Position numbers and translations under genes: made by a program | Notes under the pieces: generated by a model | What the model saw: the letters and a program-made list of their open reading frames with translations, nothing else | The model's database searches: none | Told to the model about the DNA's origin: nothing | Assembly: GCA_002315915.1 (NCBI GenBank) | Contig: DCIB01000022.1 | Location: 1 to 64,000, forward strand | From: Caryophanales bacterium UBA1737 | GTDB lineage: Bacteria > Bacillota_I > Bacilli_A > ML615J-28 > CAG-313 | Length of the DNA stretch: 64,000 nt | Reading direction: 5' to 3' | Part shown: positions 1 through 10,904 of the stretch, piece after piece | Numbering within the stretch: the first letter of the stretch is position 1 | Layout of the letters: each line of letters opens with the position of its first letter

Positions 1-10
1 GTCCAACTTT

Positions 11-39
11 AGGGGTACCCTTCATAAATACCCTTTTTT
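11..39 (+). terminator. Intrinsic terminator of an upstream gene
   Basis: A 7-bp stem (AGGGGTA with TACCCTT, one G-U pair) with an 11-base loop runs into six T residues. It closes a transcript entering from the left of the window. The stem is short, so strength is uncertain. Confidence 0.5.
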
Positions 40-66
40 CAATAAAGTTAATTTTTTGTATTATTG

Positions 67-75
67 TGATATAAT
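67..75 (+). promoter_or_regulatory. Extended -10 promoter of dnaE
   Basis: TGATATAAT is a full extended -10 element (TGN plus TATAAT) 24 bases before the dnaE start. No good -35 hexamer lies 16-18 bases upstream. AAAGGAG follows as ribosome-binding site. Confidence 0.6.
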
Positions 76-99
76 TTTAATACGAAAGGAGATTTATTT

Positions 100-3000
100 A
101 TGAATTATATTCCATTATATGTATATTCTGAATATTCTATATTACATAGTACTTGTCATATTGAAAGATTAGTTTCCAAAGCTTTAGAATATAATATGAC
201 AAGCCTTGCTATTACAGATAATTCTTCAATGCATGGTGTATTAAAATTCTATAAAGAATGTATCAAAAATAATATATCTCCTATTATTGGTTTAGATATC
301 CTAGTTCAATTAAATGATAGTAAAGTTAAATTATTACTTTATGCAGTAAATAATACGGGATATAAAACATTATTAAAATTATCTAGTTACTATAATTTAA
401 AAAAAGAAGCAGTACCATCTAATCTTTTAAATGATAATTTAGATAATTTAATATGTATTTATCCATTAAAAGAAAATAATGGATATCAAAATATTGATAT
501 TAATAGAATTGATATTAACAAAAATCATTTAAAAGATTTAAAATATCTATTTAATCATTTATATATTGGTTTTTCTTGTAATACAACAAACTCTAAGAAT
601 AATTTAGATAAATATGTTTCTTTATATAATGAATATAAAGGTGTTGCAATAAATCAAGTATTATATATTAATGATAATGAAAAAGAAGCTTATCAAACAT
701 TAAGATCTATAGATAATGGAAGTCATTTAATTAATCTTACCGAAGAAGAACAAAATGCATCATTTATTTCAAACGATATTTTTAATAATATTTTTATAAA
801 TCATCAAGATTTAATTAAAAATACTAATGAAATTGCATCATTATGTCATATTGATATTGATTTTAATAGTTATCATTTACCTTTATATGATTCATCTATT
901 GATAGTCTAGAATATTTAAAAGAATTAGCATTAAAAGGTCTTAATAAAAGACTTACTCAAAATAAAATTAAAGATCAACAATTATATTTTAATCGTCTTA
1001 AATATGAATATGATGTTGTAGTAAAAATGGGATTCGTCGATTATTTCTTAATCGTTTGGGATTATGTAAAATTTGCTAAATTAAATCATATATATGTAGG
1101 CCCTGGAAGAGGATCTGCTGGAGGAAGCTTACTTGCATATTCATTAGGTATTACTGATTGTGATCCAATTAAATATAATTTATTATTTGAGAGATTCTTA
1201 AATATAGAACGTATATCAATGCCGGATATTGATATAGATTTTCCTGATGATAAACGTGATGAAGTAATAGATTATGTAACAAGTAGATATGGTAAAGATC
1301 ATGTTGCCCATGTTGTTGCTTTTGGAACATTTAAAAATAAACTAGCATTAAATGATATATCTAGAGTATATAATATTGATGATACTCATTCTCAAAGTGT
1401 AAATAAAATAATATCACAAGATAATTATAAAGATTTATCTATTAATGAAATTGATAAAACTGATGAAACAATTAAAAAGCTTCGTAAAGAATATCAAGAT
1501 ATTGATAAATTATTAAGTATTGCTGAAGTAATATATGGGTTACCAAGAAACTTATCTACTCATGCAGCTGCAATATTAATTACTAAAGAAAAATTAGTTG
1601 ATTATACGGCATTAATGTCTTTTAACGACAATATTTATCAAACTCAATTAGAAGCGACAGATATTGAATCACTTGGTTTATTAAAGATGGACTTCTTATC
1701 ATTAAAAAATCTATCTAATATTATTAATACTTTTGACGCAATAGAAAAAGATGAAACTACTTTTGATAGGAATATTGATGAAAATATTCCTCAAGTATAT
1801 AAAATGATATCAAGTGGAGATCTAAATGGAGTATTCCAAACTGAATCAATTGGATTCGGTAAAATGATTACTGAATTAAAACCTACATGTTTTATGGATT
1901 TAGTAAGTGCTATTGCTATATATAGACCAGGTCCTATGAAGATTATTCCATCTTTTATAGCGAGAAAACATGGAACAGAAAAGATTACTTATCTTCATAA
2001 AGATTTAGAACCTATATTAAAAGAAACATATGGGCATATTGTATTTCAAGAACAAGTTATGCAAATATGTCAAAAATTTGCAGGATATTCATTTGGTAAA
2101 GCAGATGTTGTTCGTCGTGCTATGTCTAAAAAGAAAATGGATATTTTAGAAAAAGAAAGAATTAATTTTGTTAATTCATCTATTAATAATGGATATGATT
2201 CTTCTACTGCAAATACAATTTATGATTATATCGTTAAATTTGGTGATTATGGATATAATAAAGCTCATAGTGTAGCTTATGCTAAAATAGTATATTTAAC
2301 TGCTTATTTAAAATGCTTATATCCTAAATATTACTTATCAGTTTTAATGGATAATTCATTAGGATCAAGTAATGATATCTTAAACTATATTAAACAATTA
2401 AAAAGAAAAGGTTTATTTGTATATATACCATCTATTAGTTATTCAACAAATAAATTTGTAAGTACTCCAAAAGGTGTATTATTCCCATTAACATCTATTA
2501 AAATGATGAGTGATTCTAAAGCATTATTTATTATTAATGAAAGGACTAAAAATAAATTTACTTCTTATGAAGATTTCTTAAAAAGATGTAATGAAGAATT
2601 AGGTACGGATTTAATTAAGGAAATGATTCATTCGGGATGTTTAGATGAATTTAAAATTAGTCATAAATCTATGATTGATACTTTAGATATACATATTAAT
2701 ATGATGAAATTCTCTACACTTCCTGGATTAAAAGAAATTCAATATTCTAAGGATGAATATTCATATGGAGAATTATTGGATTTTGAAAAAGAATCACTAG
2801 GTTTAAATATTAAGTATAATTTCTTTGATAGTTTTAGCAATATATATAAAGAAAAGAACTTAATTAAATTAAGAGATATTAAAGTAAATAATCTAGCAAG
2901 AACTCTTGGCATTGTCAAAAGAATAAAAAAAATAACTACTAAGAGTAGTGAAGAAATGTGTTTTATTGAAATAGAAGATGATATTTCTAAGTGTGATGTA

Positions 3001-3126
3001 ACAGTTTTCCCAAAATTGTTCAAAGAAATTTCTTCTTTAAAAGAAAGTGATATAATTATTGTTAGTGGCCGAGTAGAAGAGCGTAAGACTATTTCTATTA
3101 TTGCTGATCAAATAATTAAATTATAG
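100..3126 (+). CDS. dnaE: DNA polymerase III alpha subunit, DnaE type
   Basis: Replicative polymerase subunit that extends primers; in Firmicutes DnaE works beside PolC. The 1008 residues run as PHP domain (about 1-200), C-family palm and fingers, and a C-terminal OB fold (about 930-1005). The catalytic core is clear: GPGRGSAGG near residue 333, PDIDIDF near 375 with two catalytic Asp, and the third Asp in '[11 protein letters not shown]' near 530. The N-terminal PHP motif reads YVYSEYS and TDNSSM where active PHP domains have HxH and TDH, so its metal site is probably dead. It is about 100 residues shorter than Bacillus DnaE. AAAGGAG supports the start. Confidence 0.97.
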   Translation: MNYIPLYVYSEYSILHSTCHIERLVSKALEYNMTSLAITDNSSMHGVLKFYKECIKNNISPIIGLDILVQLNDSKVKLLLYAVNNTGYKTLLKLSSYYNLKKEAVPSNLLNDNLDNLICIYPLKENNGYQNIDINRIDINKNHLKDLKYLFNHLYIGFSCNTTNSKNNLDKYVSLYNEYKGVAINQVLYINDNEKEAYQTLRSIDNGSHLINLTEEEQNASFISNDIFNNIFINHQDLIKNTNEIASLCHIDIDFNSYHLPLYDSSIDSLEYLKELALKGLNKRLTQNKIKDQQLYFNRLKYEYDVVVKMGFVDYFLIVWDYVKFAKLNHIYVGPGRGSAGGSLLAYSLGITDCDPIKYNLLFERFLNIERISMPDIDIDFPDDKRDEVIDYVTSRYGKDHVAHVVAFGTFKNKLALNDISRVYNIDDTHSQSVNKIISQDNYKDLSINEIDKTDETIKKLRKEYQDIDKLLSIAEVIYGLPRNLSTHAAAILITKEKLVDYTALMSFNDNIYQTQLEATDIESLGLLKMDFLSLKNLSNIINTFDAIEKDETTFDRNIDENIPQVYKMISSGDLNGVFQTESIGFGKMITELKPTCFMDLVSAIAIYRPGPMKIIPSFIARKHGTEKITYLHKDLEPILKETYGHIVFQEQVMQICQKFAGYSFGKADVVRRAMSKKKMDILEKERINFVNSSINNGYDSSTANTIYDYIVKFGDYGYNKAHSVAYAKIVYLTAYLKCLYPKYYLSVLMDNSLGSSNDILNYIKQLKRKGLFVYIPSISYSTNKFVSTPKGVLFPLTSIKMMSDSKALFIINERTKNKFTSYEDFLKRCNEELGTDLIKEMIHSGCLDEFKISHKSMIDTLDIHINMMKFSTLPGLKEIQYSKDEYSYGELLDFEKESLGLNIKYNFFDSFSNIYKEKNLIKLRDIKVNNLARTLGIVKRIKKITTKSSEEMCFIEIEDDISKCDVTVFPKLFKEISSLKESDIIIVSGRVEERKTISIIADQIIKL

Positions 3127-3139
3127 AAAAGAGATTTAT

Positions 3140-4459
3140 ATGAATATTAATTTAAATACTAATTATTTAAAAGAATTTGTAACAGAAAAAGATATTTTAT
3201 CTTATAAAGAAAAAACATTATCTGCATTTAACACTCTTTTATCTAAAACTGGTTTAGGAAATGACTATCTAGGATGGCTTGATTATCCTTTAAATTTTGA
3301 TAAAGATGAATATGTTAGAATTAAAAAAGCTGCATACAAAATACAAAATGACTCGGAAGTTTTAGTAGTAATTGGTATTGGTGGATCATATTTAGGTGCT
3401 AAAGCAATAATAGAAGCGTTAAATGGATATTTTAAAAAGAATAATAATTTAGAAATTATATTTGCAGGTAATAATTTATCATCAACATATGTATCTGAAT
3501 TATTAGAATATGTAAAAGATAAAGATTTCTCTATTAATGTTATATCAAAATCAGGAACAACAACTGAACCAGCTATTGCTTTTAGATTATTTAAGAAATT
3601 ACTTGAAGAAAAATATGGTAATAAAGAAGCAGCGAAAAGAATTTACGCAACAACAGATGCAAAAAAAGGAGCATTAAGAACATTATCAAATACATTAGGA
3701 TATGAAACATTTATTGTACCTGATGATATAGGTGGACGATATTCTTGGTTTACAGCTGTAGGATTATTACCTGTTGCTGCAAGTGGTATTGATATAGATA
3801 TGCTTATGAAAGGTGCTCTTGATGCAAGAAATGAAATAATTTCAACTCCATATGAAAAAAACTCTTGCTTAAAGTATGCTGCACTTAGAAATATTTTAAT
3901 GAACTTATCTAAAACTACTGAAGTTTTGGTTAGTTATGAACCTAAATTACAATATTTAAGTGAATGGTGGAAACAATTATTTGGTGAATCAGAAGGAAAG
4001 GACTTAAAAGGATTATTTCCTGCAAGCTTAATATATTCTACAGATTTACATTCTATGGGTCAATATATCCAAGAAGGTCAAAGAATAATGTTTGAAACTG
4101 TATTAAATATTGTTAATCCTATATCAAATATCAAATTATCTAAAGAAGATAATGATTTAGACCAATTAAATTATCTTGAAGGAAAAACATTAGATTATGT
4201 ATGTAAACAAGCATTAACTGGTACATGTATGGCACATACTGATGGATCTGTTCCTAATATAGTATTAGATATCAATACTATTGATGCATATAACATTGGA
4301 TATTTGTTGTTCTTCTTCATGGTTGCATGTGGAGTATCTAGTTATCTAACAGGTGTTAATCCATTTAATCAACCTGGCGTTGAAGCATATAAAAAGAATA
4401 TGTTTGCTTTACTTGAAAAACCAGGATATGAAGAATTAACTAAAAAACTTAAAAAATAA
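3140..4459 (+). CDS. pgi: Glucose-6-phosphate isomerase
   Basis: Interconverts glucose 6-phosphate and fructose 6-phosphate in glycolysis, in the cytoplasm. The 439-residue length fits the short bacterial form. Visible family motifs are [13 protein letters not shown] (about 76-88), [10 protein letters not shown] (about 137-147, sugar-phosphate binding), [23 protein letters not shown] near 285 and QEGQR near 313, with the C-terminal '[14 protein letters not shown]' lysine region. It starts 13 bases after dnaE, so it is probably cotranscribed with it, and a strong terminator follows. Confidence 0.97.
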   Translation: MNINLNTNYLKEFVTEKDILSYKEKTLSAFNTLLSKTGLGNDYLGWLDYPLNFDKDEYVRIKKAAYKIQNDSEVLVVIGIGGSYLGAKAIIEALNGYFKKNNNLEIIFAGNNLSSTYVSELLEYVKDKDFSINVISKSGTTTEPAIAFRLFKKLLEEKYGNKEAAKRIYATTDAKKGALRTLSNTLGYETFIVPDDIGGRYSWFTAVGLLPVAASGIDIDMLMKGALDARNEIISTPYEKNSCLKYAALRNILMNLSKTTEVLVSYEPKLQYLSEWWKQLFGESEGKDLKGLFPASLIYSTDLHSMGQYIQEGQRIMFETVLNIVNPISNIKLSKEDNDLDQLNYLEGKTLDYVCKQALTGTCMAHTDGSVPNIVLDINTIDAYNIGYLLFFFMVACGVSSYLTGVNPFNQPGVEAYKKNMFALLEKPGYEELTKKLKK

Positions 4460-4461
4460 TC

Positions 4462-4494
4462 AAAGAAACGTATGTTATATACGTTTCTTTTTGT
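4462..4494 (+). terminator. Intrinsic terminator after pgi
   Basis: A perfect 12-bp stem (AAAGAAACGTAT with ATACGTTTCTTT) and 5-base loop are followed by a T-rich tail. It separates the dnaE-pgi unit from tgt. Confidence 0.85.
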
Positions 4495-4501
4495 TAATTT
4501 T

Positions 4502-4510
4502 TGATATAAT
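4502..4510 (+). promoter_or_regulatory. Extended -10 promoter of tgt
   Basis: TGATATAAT, an extended -10 element, sits directly after the pgi terminator and 24 bases before the tgt start. No recognisable -35 hexamer is present. Confidence 0.6.
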
Positions 4511-4531
4511 ATTTTTATATTAGAGGATTAA

Positions 4532-5668
<1,137 letters not shown>

Positions 5669-6184
5669 ATGAAAATATTAGTAGCATCTGATATTCATGG
5701 AAAATATGATAGTTTTAAGAAAGTAGTAGATTTCTTTATTAATGAAGCTATTGATGAGATGATAGTTTTAGGCGATATTTTTTCAACTACTTATGATATT
5801 TCAGTACAAGATAAAAGTATTATAAATGAATTTTGGACTATTGCGGATAAAATTTGTTTTTGTTTAGGCAATAATGATTCAAAATATCATGAAGATTTAT
5901 TACCTACATCAATGAATACTATTATAGAAAAAAATTTTAATGATAAATTAATTTGTTTTTCTCATGGTCATCTATATATACCAAATAAAAATAAGTATAA
6001 CATTATAGTAACAGGTCATACACATAAAGTTGAATTATATAAAGATTCTTCAATTATTTATTTAAATCCAGGTTCAGTTGGCCGCCCAATTTTATTAAAT
6101 ATTGGTAGTTTTGCGGTTATTAGTGATAAAGTAATAACTATTTTTGATTTAAATTATAATGTAATAGATGAATTAAAATTATAG
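5669..6184 (+). CDS. YfcE/MJ0936-type metallophosphodiesterase
   Basis: A small calcineurin-like phosphoesterase of 171 residues; relatives hydrolyse phosphodiester bonds, usually with Mn, but their in vivo substrate is unclear. All metal-binding motifs are visible in order: DIHG near 8-11, GDIF near 35, GNND near 70, SHGH near 99 and GHTH near 117. Its ATG directly abuts the TAA of tgt, so it is cotranscribed and probably translationally coupled. A terminator begins at its stop codon. The substrate is not assignable from sequence. Confidence 0.88.
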   Translation: MKILVASDIHGKYDSFKKVVDFFINEAIDEMIVLGDIFSTTYDISVQDKSIINEFWTIADKICFCLGNNDSKYHEDLLPTSMNTIIEKNFNDKLICFSHGHLYIPNKNKYNIIVTGHTHKVELYKDSSIIYLNPGSVGRPILLNIGSFAVISDKVITIFDLNYNVIDELKL

Positions 6185-6218
6185 TGAATTGAACATTATT
6201 TGTTCAATTCACTTTTTT
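6184..6218 (+). terminator. Intrinsic terminator after the tgt unit
   Basis: A perfect 12-bp stem (GTGAATTGAACA with TGTTCAATTCAC) and 5-base loop run into six T residues. The left arm begins at the last base of the preceding stop codon. Confidence 0.9.
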
Positions 6219-6224
6219 ACTTGC

Positions 6225-6253
6225 TTGAAAATATACATGTACTGTGCTAAAAT
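6225..6253 (+). promoter_or_regulatory. Promoter of ackA-ftsZ
   Basis: TTGAAA (6225-6230), a 17-base spacer and TAAAAT (6248-6253) preceded by TGC make an extended -10 promoter. The leader before ackA is about 37 bases with AGAGG as ribosome-binding site. Confidence 0.75.
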
Positions 6254-6296
6254 AATTAAAAGTATGCAAACAATTTTTAAATAGAGGTTTATTTAT

Positions 6297-7508
6297 ATGA
6301 GCAAAATTATGTCAGTAAATGCTGGATCATCGTCTTTAAAGTTTCAATTATTAGAAATGACTAAAGAAAAAGAAGAAGTAATTACAGAAGGATTATTTGA
6401 AAAAATAGGTCAACCTGAACCAATTTTTACAATTAAATATAATGGTCAAAAAGAAACTGGACTTCATCCTGAGATTAAAGATCATGGTGATGCTGTACAA
6501 ATGTTACTTGAAGTGTTAGTAAATAAAAAGATAGTTAATTCATTAACTGATATAAAAGGTGTTGGTCATAGAATTTTACACTGTGGTGAAAAATATAATG
6601 ATTCTGTTATTATGAATGATGAATCAATAAAAGTAGTAGAATCTGTTTGTGATTTAGGACCTTTACATAATCCAGCTAACTTAATTGGTATAAAGGCATT
6701 TATGAAAGCACTTCCTGGTGTTGTAAATGTTGGTGTATTTGATACATCTTTCCATTTAAGTATGCCAGATGAAGCATATATGTATGCAATACCATATGAA
6801 TGGTATGAAAAATATACTCTTCGTAAATATGGTTTCCATGGAACTAGTCATAAATATGTTGCTCAAGAAACAGCTAAAATGTTAAATAAACCACTTGAAA
6901 GTTTAAGAATAATTACTTGTCATATAGGAAATGGAGCATCTTGTGCTGCTATTAAATATGGTAAAGTAGTAGATACATCAATGGGTCTTACTCCTTTAGA
7001 TGGATTAGTAATGGGAACAAGAAGTGGACGAGTAGATCCTGCAGTTGTTCAATATATTTCTAATCATGAAGGTAAATCTGCTGATGAAATTGTTACTATA
7101 TTAAATAAGAAATCAGGTTTTGCAGGTTTCTGTGATGGACATTCTGATGCAAGAGAAGTAAGAGCAATGCAAGCAGAAGGTAATTATCAAGCAGATTTAA
7201 TATTACGTATGCAAGAAAAGAGTATTGCAGACTATATTGGAAGTTATTTTGTATATATGGGTGGTTGTGATGCAATTGTATTTACAGCTGGTATAGGAGA
7301 AAAATCACCTGAAATGCGTGAACATGTATGTGAAAGAATTTCTGAAGCATTAGATGTTCATATTGATTTAGAAAAAAATAAAATTAAAGGTGAACAAATT
7401 GAGTTATCAACACCTGAATCAAAAATTAAAGTATTAGTTGTTCCAACTAATGAAGAATTAATGATTGCTCGTGATGTTATAAGAGTTGGTCACGTTAATA
7501 TTGATTAA
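6297..7508 (+). CDS. ackA: Acetate kinase
   Basis: Converts acetyl phosphate and ADP to acetate and ATP, the substrate-level ATP step of fermentation. The 403 residues carry VNAGSSSLKFQL at the N terminus, GFHGTSHKYV near 180, CHIGNGAS near 206, DTSMGLTPLDGLVMGTRSG and FTAGIGE near 328, all ASKHA-fold signatures. No phosphotransacetylase gene is in the window. It has its own promoter and lies 14 bases upstream of ftsZ, an unusual pairing of energy metabolism and cell division in one transcript. Confidence 0.97.
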   Translation: MSKIMSVNAGSSSLKFQLLEMTKEKEEVITEGLFEKIGQPEPIFTIKYNGQKETGLHPEIKDHGDAVQMLLEVLVNKKIVNSLTDIKGVGHRILHCGEKYNDSVIMNDESIKVVESVCDLGPLHNPANLIGIKAFMKALPGVVNVGVFDTSFHLSMPDEAYMYAIPYEWYEKYTLRKYGFHGTSHKYVAQETAKMLNKPLESLRIITCHIGNGASCAAIKYGKVVDTSMGLTPLDGLVMGTRSGRVDPAVVQYISNHEGKSADEIVTILNKKSGFAGFCDGHSDAREVRAMQAEGNYQADLILRMQEKSIADYIGSYFVYMGGCDAIVFTAGIGEKSPEMREHVCERISEALDVHIDLEKNKIKGEQIELSTPESKIKVLVVPTNEELMIARDVIRVGHVNID

Positions 7509-7522
7509 TAAGAGGTATAAAT

Positions 7523-8641
7523 ATGATTAATAATACTTTTAGTCAAACATCTGTATTAAAAGTTATAGGTGTAGGCGGTGCTGGTGGTAATGCTGTTAAT
7601 AGAATGATTGAATCAGATATTCGTGGTATTGAATATGTTTCAATTAATACAGATTGCCAGGTATTACGTTTATCAAAAGCAGAAACAAGAGTTCAAATTG
7701 GTAAGAAATTAACTCAAGGACTAGGAGCTGGTGCTGATCCAGAAGTTGGATATCAATCAGCTTTAGAAGATATTGAAGATATTAAAGAAGTTGTTAGTGA
7801 TGCTAACTTAGTATTTATCACTTGTGGTATGGGTGGCGGTACTGGAACTGGTGCTTCTAAAGTTGTTGCACAATGTGCAAGAGAAGCAGGAGCAATAGTA
7901 GTAGGTATTGTAACTAAACCATTTAGTTTTGAAGGAAAACAAAGAATGCGTCAAGCATTAGCTGGTATTAATGAACTTCGTCCATACTGTGATACTTTAT
8001 TAGTTATTCCAAATGATAAAATATTATCAGTAATAGGATTAAATACTACATATCTTGAAGCTTTTGCTGAAGCAGATAATGTTTTACGTAGATCAATTCA
8101 AAGTTTAACAGAAATTATTACATTACCAGGACATTGGAATGTCGACTTTAATGATGTTAAAAAGATTGTAAAAGAAGCAGGTACTTGTTTAATGGGTATC
8201 GGTATTGCTGAAGGACCAAATCGTGCTATTGAAGCAGCTAGACTTGCTATTCAATCACCACTTCTTGAAATTGATATTACTGGTGCTACAAAAGCAATAG
8301 TTCAAGTAACAGCTGACCAAGATATAAAATTTGCAGAAGTACAAGATATCTATAATGAAATTAGAGCAGCTTCTTCTACAGATATAGATTTAATAACAGG
8401 ATTTGGTTATAATCTTGATTTAAAAGATGAAGTAGTAGTTACAGTTATTGCATCAGGATATGATGAAGCACGTCGTGAACAAATAATTTTTGGTAATGAA
8501 ACACCTGTTCCTGTTAAAGAAGAAGTAAAACCTGTTGTAGATGATGATGATTCATCTATGGGCGATGATGACGATGATGATGATTCCTCATCAAAACAAA
8601 AAGACGAATCACATGTACCATCATGGTTACTAAATAGATAA
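7523..8641 (+). CDS. ftsZ: Cell division protein FtsZ
   Basis: Tubulin-like GTPase that forms the division ring. GTP-binding motifs [12 protein letters not shown] (about 17-28) and the tubulin signature GGGTGTGA near 104 are intact, and DADNVLR-like and IPNDK loops are present. After residue about 325 a very acidic linker carries two Asp runs, then the conserved C-terminal tail 'VPSWLLNR' that in other bacteria binds FtsA/SepF/ZipA. The segment after 'TLPG' reads HWNVDF where FtsZ usually has a 'LINVDF' type sequence. No ftsA or dcw cluster is near; it shares a transcript with ackA. AAGAGGT is the ribosome-binding site. Confidence 0.97.
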   Translation: MINNTFSQTSVLKVIGVGGAGGNAVNRMIESDIRGIEYVSINTDCQVLRLSKAETRVQIGKKLTQGLGAGADPEVGYQSALEDIEDIKEVVSDANLVFITCGMGGGTGTGASKVVAQCAREAGAIVVGIVTKPFSFEGKQRMRQALAGINELRPYCDTLLVIPNDKILSVIGLNTTYLEAFAEADNVLRRSIQSLTEIITLPGHWNVDFNDVKKIVKEAGTCLMGIGIAEGPNRAIEAARLAIQSPLLEIDITGATKAIVQVTADQDIKFAEVQDIYNEIRAASSTDIDLITGFGYNLDLKDEVVVTVIASGYDEARREQIIFGNETPVPVKEEVKPVVDDDDSSMGDDDDDDDSSSKQKDESHVPSWLLNR

Positions 8642-8655
8642 TAATATAATCATTT

Positions 8656-8698
8656 AAGTTACAACAAATATTTTTAAATTATTTGTTGTAACTTTTTT
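8656..8698 (+). terminator. Intrinsic terminator after ftsZ, abutting the next ribosome-binding site
   Basis: A perfect 15-bp stem (AAGTTACAACAAATA with TATTTGTTGTAACTT), a 9-base loop and a T tract ending at 8698. The next gene's AGAAAGGA begins two bases later, leaving no room for a separate promoter. Confidence 0.9.
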
Positions 8699-8711
8699 AG
8701 AAAGGATATAT

Positions 8712-9395
8712 ATGGAACAATCAATAGAGATAATTGCTGCTAATATTAGATTACTAAGAAAAGAAGCAAGATTAACCGTAGAAGAATTATCTGAAAAAAC
8801 AGGTATAACTGTTGATAGAATTAATGAAATTGAATCTGGTAAAGCAAATATTTATACAAGAGAATATATGTTATTATGTCCAATACTCCATATTAATGAA
8901 GATGATTTAGTAGAAAGAGATTTATGTAAAGAAAGAAAAGAAGCATTAGATAGAATGAATAAAACTCATAATAAAGGAGATTTTTCTTGGTATTATGGTG
9001 ATAAAAAAATTGTTTTATTTTATTTAATAGGCTTAATACTTTGTTTACTTAGTGGAATAGTAGTTTATAGTTATTATAAATTCACAGGATATTTAGAATT
9101 ACTTAGCAAAGCTGTTGAAGAGTTAGGTGAAGAACCATCAATTTTACTTGATAGTATTGCTTTAAAAGTAGGATATTTATCATATGCTTTACAAGGAGCT
9201 GCTTTGCCATGCTCCATTATGATAATAATAGAAATATATAAAAGAACTTCATTAAAGCTTGCATGGTGGCATATTGCAATAATGTTTTCGTTATCTTCAG
9301 TTATTTTTGCAATAGGTTATATAGCTTGTATTCCATATGTATTCTATTGTTTATATCAAATAATAATTAAACGTGGTAGAGCACGTGTTAAATAG
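8712..9395 (+). CDS. HTH (XRE-type) membrane protein
   Basis: The 227 residues combine an N-terminal Cro/C1-type helix-turn-helix (about 4-60, 'IRLLRKEARLTVEELSEKTG' followed by an 'INEIESGK' recognition segment) with a hydrophobic C-terminal half. I see membrane segments at about 95-118, 150-172 and 185-222. This is a membrane-tethered DNA-binding regulator; its signal and target are unknown. It begins just after the ftsZ terminator with AGAAAGGA as ribosome-binding site, so expression seems to need readthrough or a promoter upstream of that hairpin. The HAD hydrolase gene follows closely. Confidence 0.75.
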   Translation: MEQSIEIIAANIRLLRKEARLTVEELSEKTGITVDRINEIESGKANIYTREYMLLCPILHINEDDLVERDLCKERKEALDRMNKTHNKGDFSWYYGDKKIVLFYLIGLILCLLSGIVVYSYYKFTGYLELLSKAVEELGEEPSILLDSIALKVGYLSYALQGAALPCSIMIIIEIYKRTSLKLAWWHIAIMFSLSSVIFAIGYIACIPYVFYCLYQIIIKRGRARVK

Positions 9396-9404
9396 AGGTT
9401 GTTT

Positions 9405-10265
9405 ATGAAAAAACCAACAATTGCATTTTTATATGATTTTGATAGAACATTAAGTTCAAAAGATCAACAAGAATATACATTTATTCCATCGCTTGGTCTA
9501 ACAGCTGATGAATTTTGGAGTAAAGCAGATGATTTAGCTAATAAGTATCAAATGGATAGAATTCTTGGCTATATGAAATTAATGCTTGATGAATCCATAA
9601 AAAAAGGACTTCCTATTACTAGAGAAGCCTTTAATGAATTAGGTAAAAAGGTAGAATTACTACCTGGTGTTGATACTTGGTTTGAAAGAATTAATAAATT
9701 TGGTAAAGAATGTGGATTTAATGTTGAACATTATATTTTATCTAGCGGATTAAAAGAAATAATGGAAGCAACACCTATTGCTAAATATATCAAAAGAATA
9801 TTTGCTTGTGAATATCATTATGATGAAAATGGTAATGCTGATTGGCCAAAAAATTTAGTTAATTATACTACTAAAACTCAGTTTTTATTTAGAATTTCTA
9901 AAGGTTCTTTAGAATTAAATGATGATTCAAAAGTAAATATGGAAGTAAAAACAAGAGCTGTAAAGTATGAAAATATGATATATATTGGTGATGGAATAAC
10001 TGATGTTCCTTGTATGACATTAATTCGTGATAAACATGGTTATGCTATTGCTTTATATCATAAGAATAAAAAATCTAAAATATCTAAACTTTTACTTGAC
10101 GATAGAGTTGATTTTGCATGTCTTGCTAATTATGAAGAAGGATCAGATTTAGAATCTAGTGTTAAAAAAATTATAGAAAAGATAAAGATACAAGAAGAAT
10201 TAAATGAAAAGTTTAATCAGCAATTAAAAGAAGCTAAAAAGTATGAGGTAGAAAACAATGACTAA
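9405..10265 (+). CDS. HAD-superfamily phosphatase-like hydrolase
   Basis: The 286 residues contain the HAD motifs: nucleophile DFDRTL near residue 11, motif II Ser in 'YILSSGLKE' near 118, and motif IV 'YIGDGITDVPCM' near 190. Relatives dephosphorylate small molecules, and motif spacing resembles the SerB/MtnX-like group; substrate unknown. ATG at 9405 is the likely start because AGAGG lies 6 bases upstream; a TTG at 9399 would touch that site. The C terminus is charged and helical. It follows the HTH membrane gene by 9 bases and overlaps the next gene by 8. Confidence 0.75.
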   Translation: MKKPTIAFLYDFDRTLSSKDQQEYTFIPSLGLTADEFWSKADDLANKYQMDRILGYMKLMLDESIKKGLPITREAFNELGKKVELLPGVDTWFERINKFGKECGFNVEHYILSSGLKEIMEATPIAKYIKRIFACEYHYDENGNADWPKNLVNYTTKTQFLFRISKGSLELNDDSKVNMEVKTRAVKYENMIYIGDGITDVPCMTLIRDKHGYAIALYHKNKKSKISKLLLDDRVDFACLANYEEGSDLESSVKKIIEKIKIQEELNEKFNQQLKEAKKYEVENND

Positions 10266-10605
10266 GAAAGCTAAATTGTGGGCTATTCTTTGTATTATTT
10301 ATCTTACAATATTATCTTTCTTTTTAGGATTAATAATTGGATTTTTAAAAAGTAAGTCTTTAACAAAAATATTAATTACAGCAGGTATATTTTTAGCAAT
10401 TGCTGTAATTGGATACTTATTATTAGTTTTATACAAGATTAAAAATGTAATATTTGTATGTCCTAATTGTAACAAGAAACACAAATTAACTTTTACTGAT
10501 TATGTTTTTGCAAAAAAAGTTGCTGAAGGACGCTTAATTAAATGTTCTTGTTCTGAAGAAGAAATATTACCCAAAACATATTATATTGATGATAATAACT
10601 TATAA
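10258..10605 (+). CDS. Small membrane protein with a zinc-ribbon-like tail
   Basis: The 115 residues hold two strong membrane segments (about 6-30 and 38-61), then a cytoplasmic tail with CPNCNKKH near 70 and a CSCSEE stretch near 98. The four cysteines resemble a half or degenerate zinc ribbon. I do not recognise the family. It overlaps the HAD hydrolase by 8 bases, so the two are translationally coupled, and it ends the operon at a bidirectional terminator. Confidence 0.6.
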   Translation: MTKKAKLWAILCIIYLTILSFFLGLIIGFLKSKSLTKILITAGIFLAIAVIGYLLLVLYKIKNVIFVCPNCNKKHKLTFTDYVFAKKVAEGRLIKCSCSEEEILPKTYYIDDNNL

Positions 10606-10637
10606 AAAAATCTATACTTTTAAAAGTATAGATTTTT
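10606..10637. terminator. Bidirectional terminator between convergent genes
   Basis: A perfect palindrome of about 32 bases centred on TTTTAAAA (AAAATCTATACTTT and its complement), A-rich on the left and T-rich on the right. It can end transcripts from both sides and reaches the TSCPD gene's stop codon. Confidence 0.85.
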
Positions 10638-10893
10638 ATTTATTGTTTATTGCATCAACAATTGCTTTAGATAATTGGTCAGCACAACTGGTTTGACGCA
10701 TACCACATTTATTTCCATTTAATATAGTTGCTATATCTGTAGCGTTTTTTCCTTCAACTAATTTAGATATTGCTCTTAGATTACCACTACATCCTCCTAA
10801 GAATCCTAAATTATGAATATTACCATTATCATCTAAATCAAAACTTATAAGTCTACTACATACATCTTGGGGCATATATTCGATATGTTTCAT
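10636..10893 (-). CDS. TSCPD-domain protein (TIGR03905-like)
   Basis: The 85 residues are almost entirely a TSCPD domain: 'ISFDLDDNGNIHNLGFLGG', 'CSGNLRAISKLVEGK', then 'CGMRQTSCADQLSKAI', with conserved Cys residues. The same domain occurs at the C terminus of some ribonucleotide reductases; the stand-alone protein has no established function. It is last in the minus-strand operon nifZ-thiI-TSCPD, and its AAAGGAG lies just across the thiI stop codon. The context hints at a sulfur or thiol role, which is inference. Confidence 0.8.
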   Translation of the reverse strand: MKHIEYMPQDVCSRLISFDLDDNGNIHNLGFLGGCSGNLRAISKLVEGKNATDIATILNGNKCGMRQTSCADQLSKAIVDAINNK

Positions 10894-10904
10894 ATAAATC
10901 TCCT

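Noticed and set aside
1..99. Replication origin near dnaE
   Set aside because: This is the DnaE polymerase, not dnaA-dnaN; no DnaA-box cluster is visible, and 99 bases of upstream sequence hold only a terminator and promoter.
2739..3023. Antisense open frames over dnaE, ftsK, rbgA, the P-type ATPase and others
   Set aside because: They have low-complexity hydrophobic translations, no ribosome-binding sites and lie wholly inside well-supported genes. AT-rich DNA with few stop codons on the other strand explains them.
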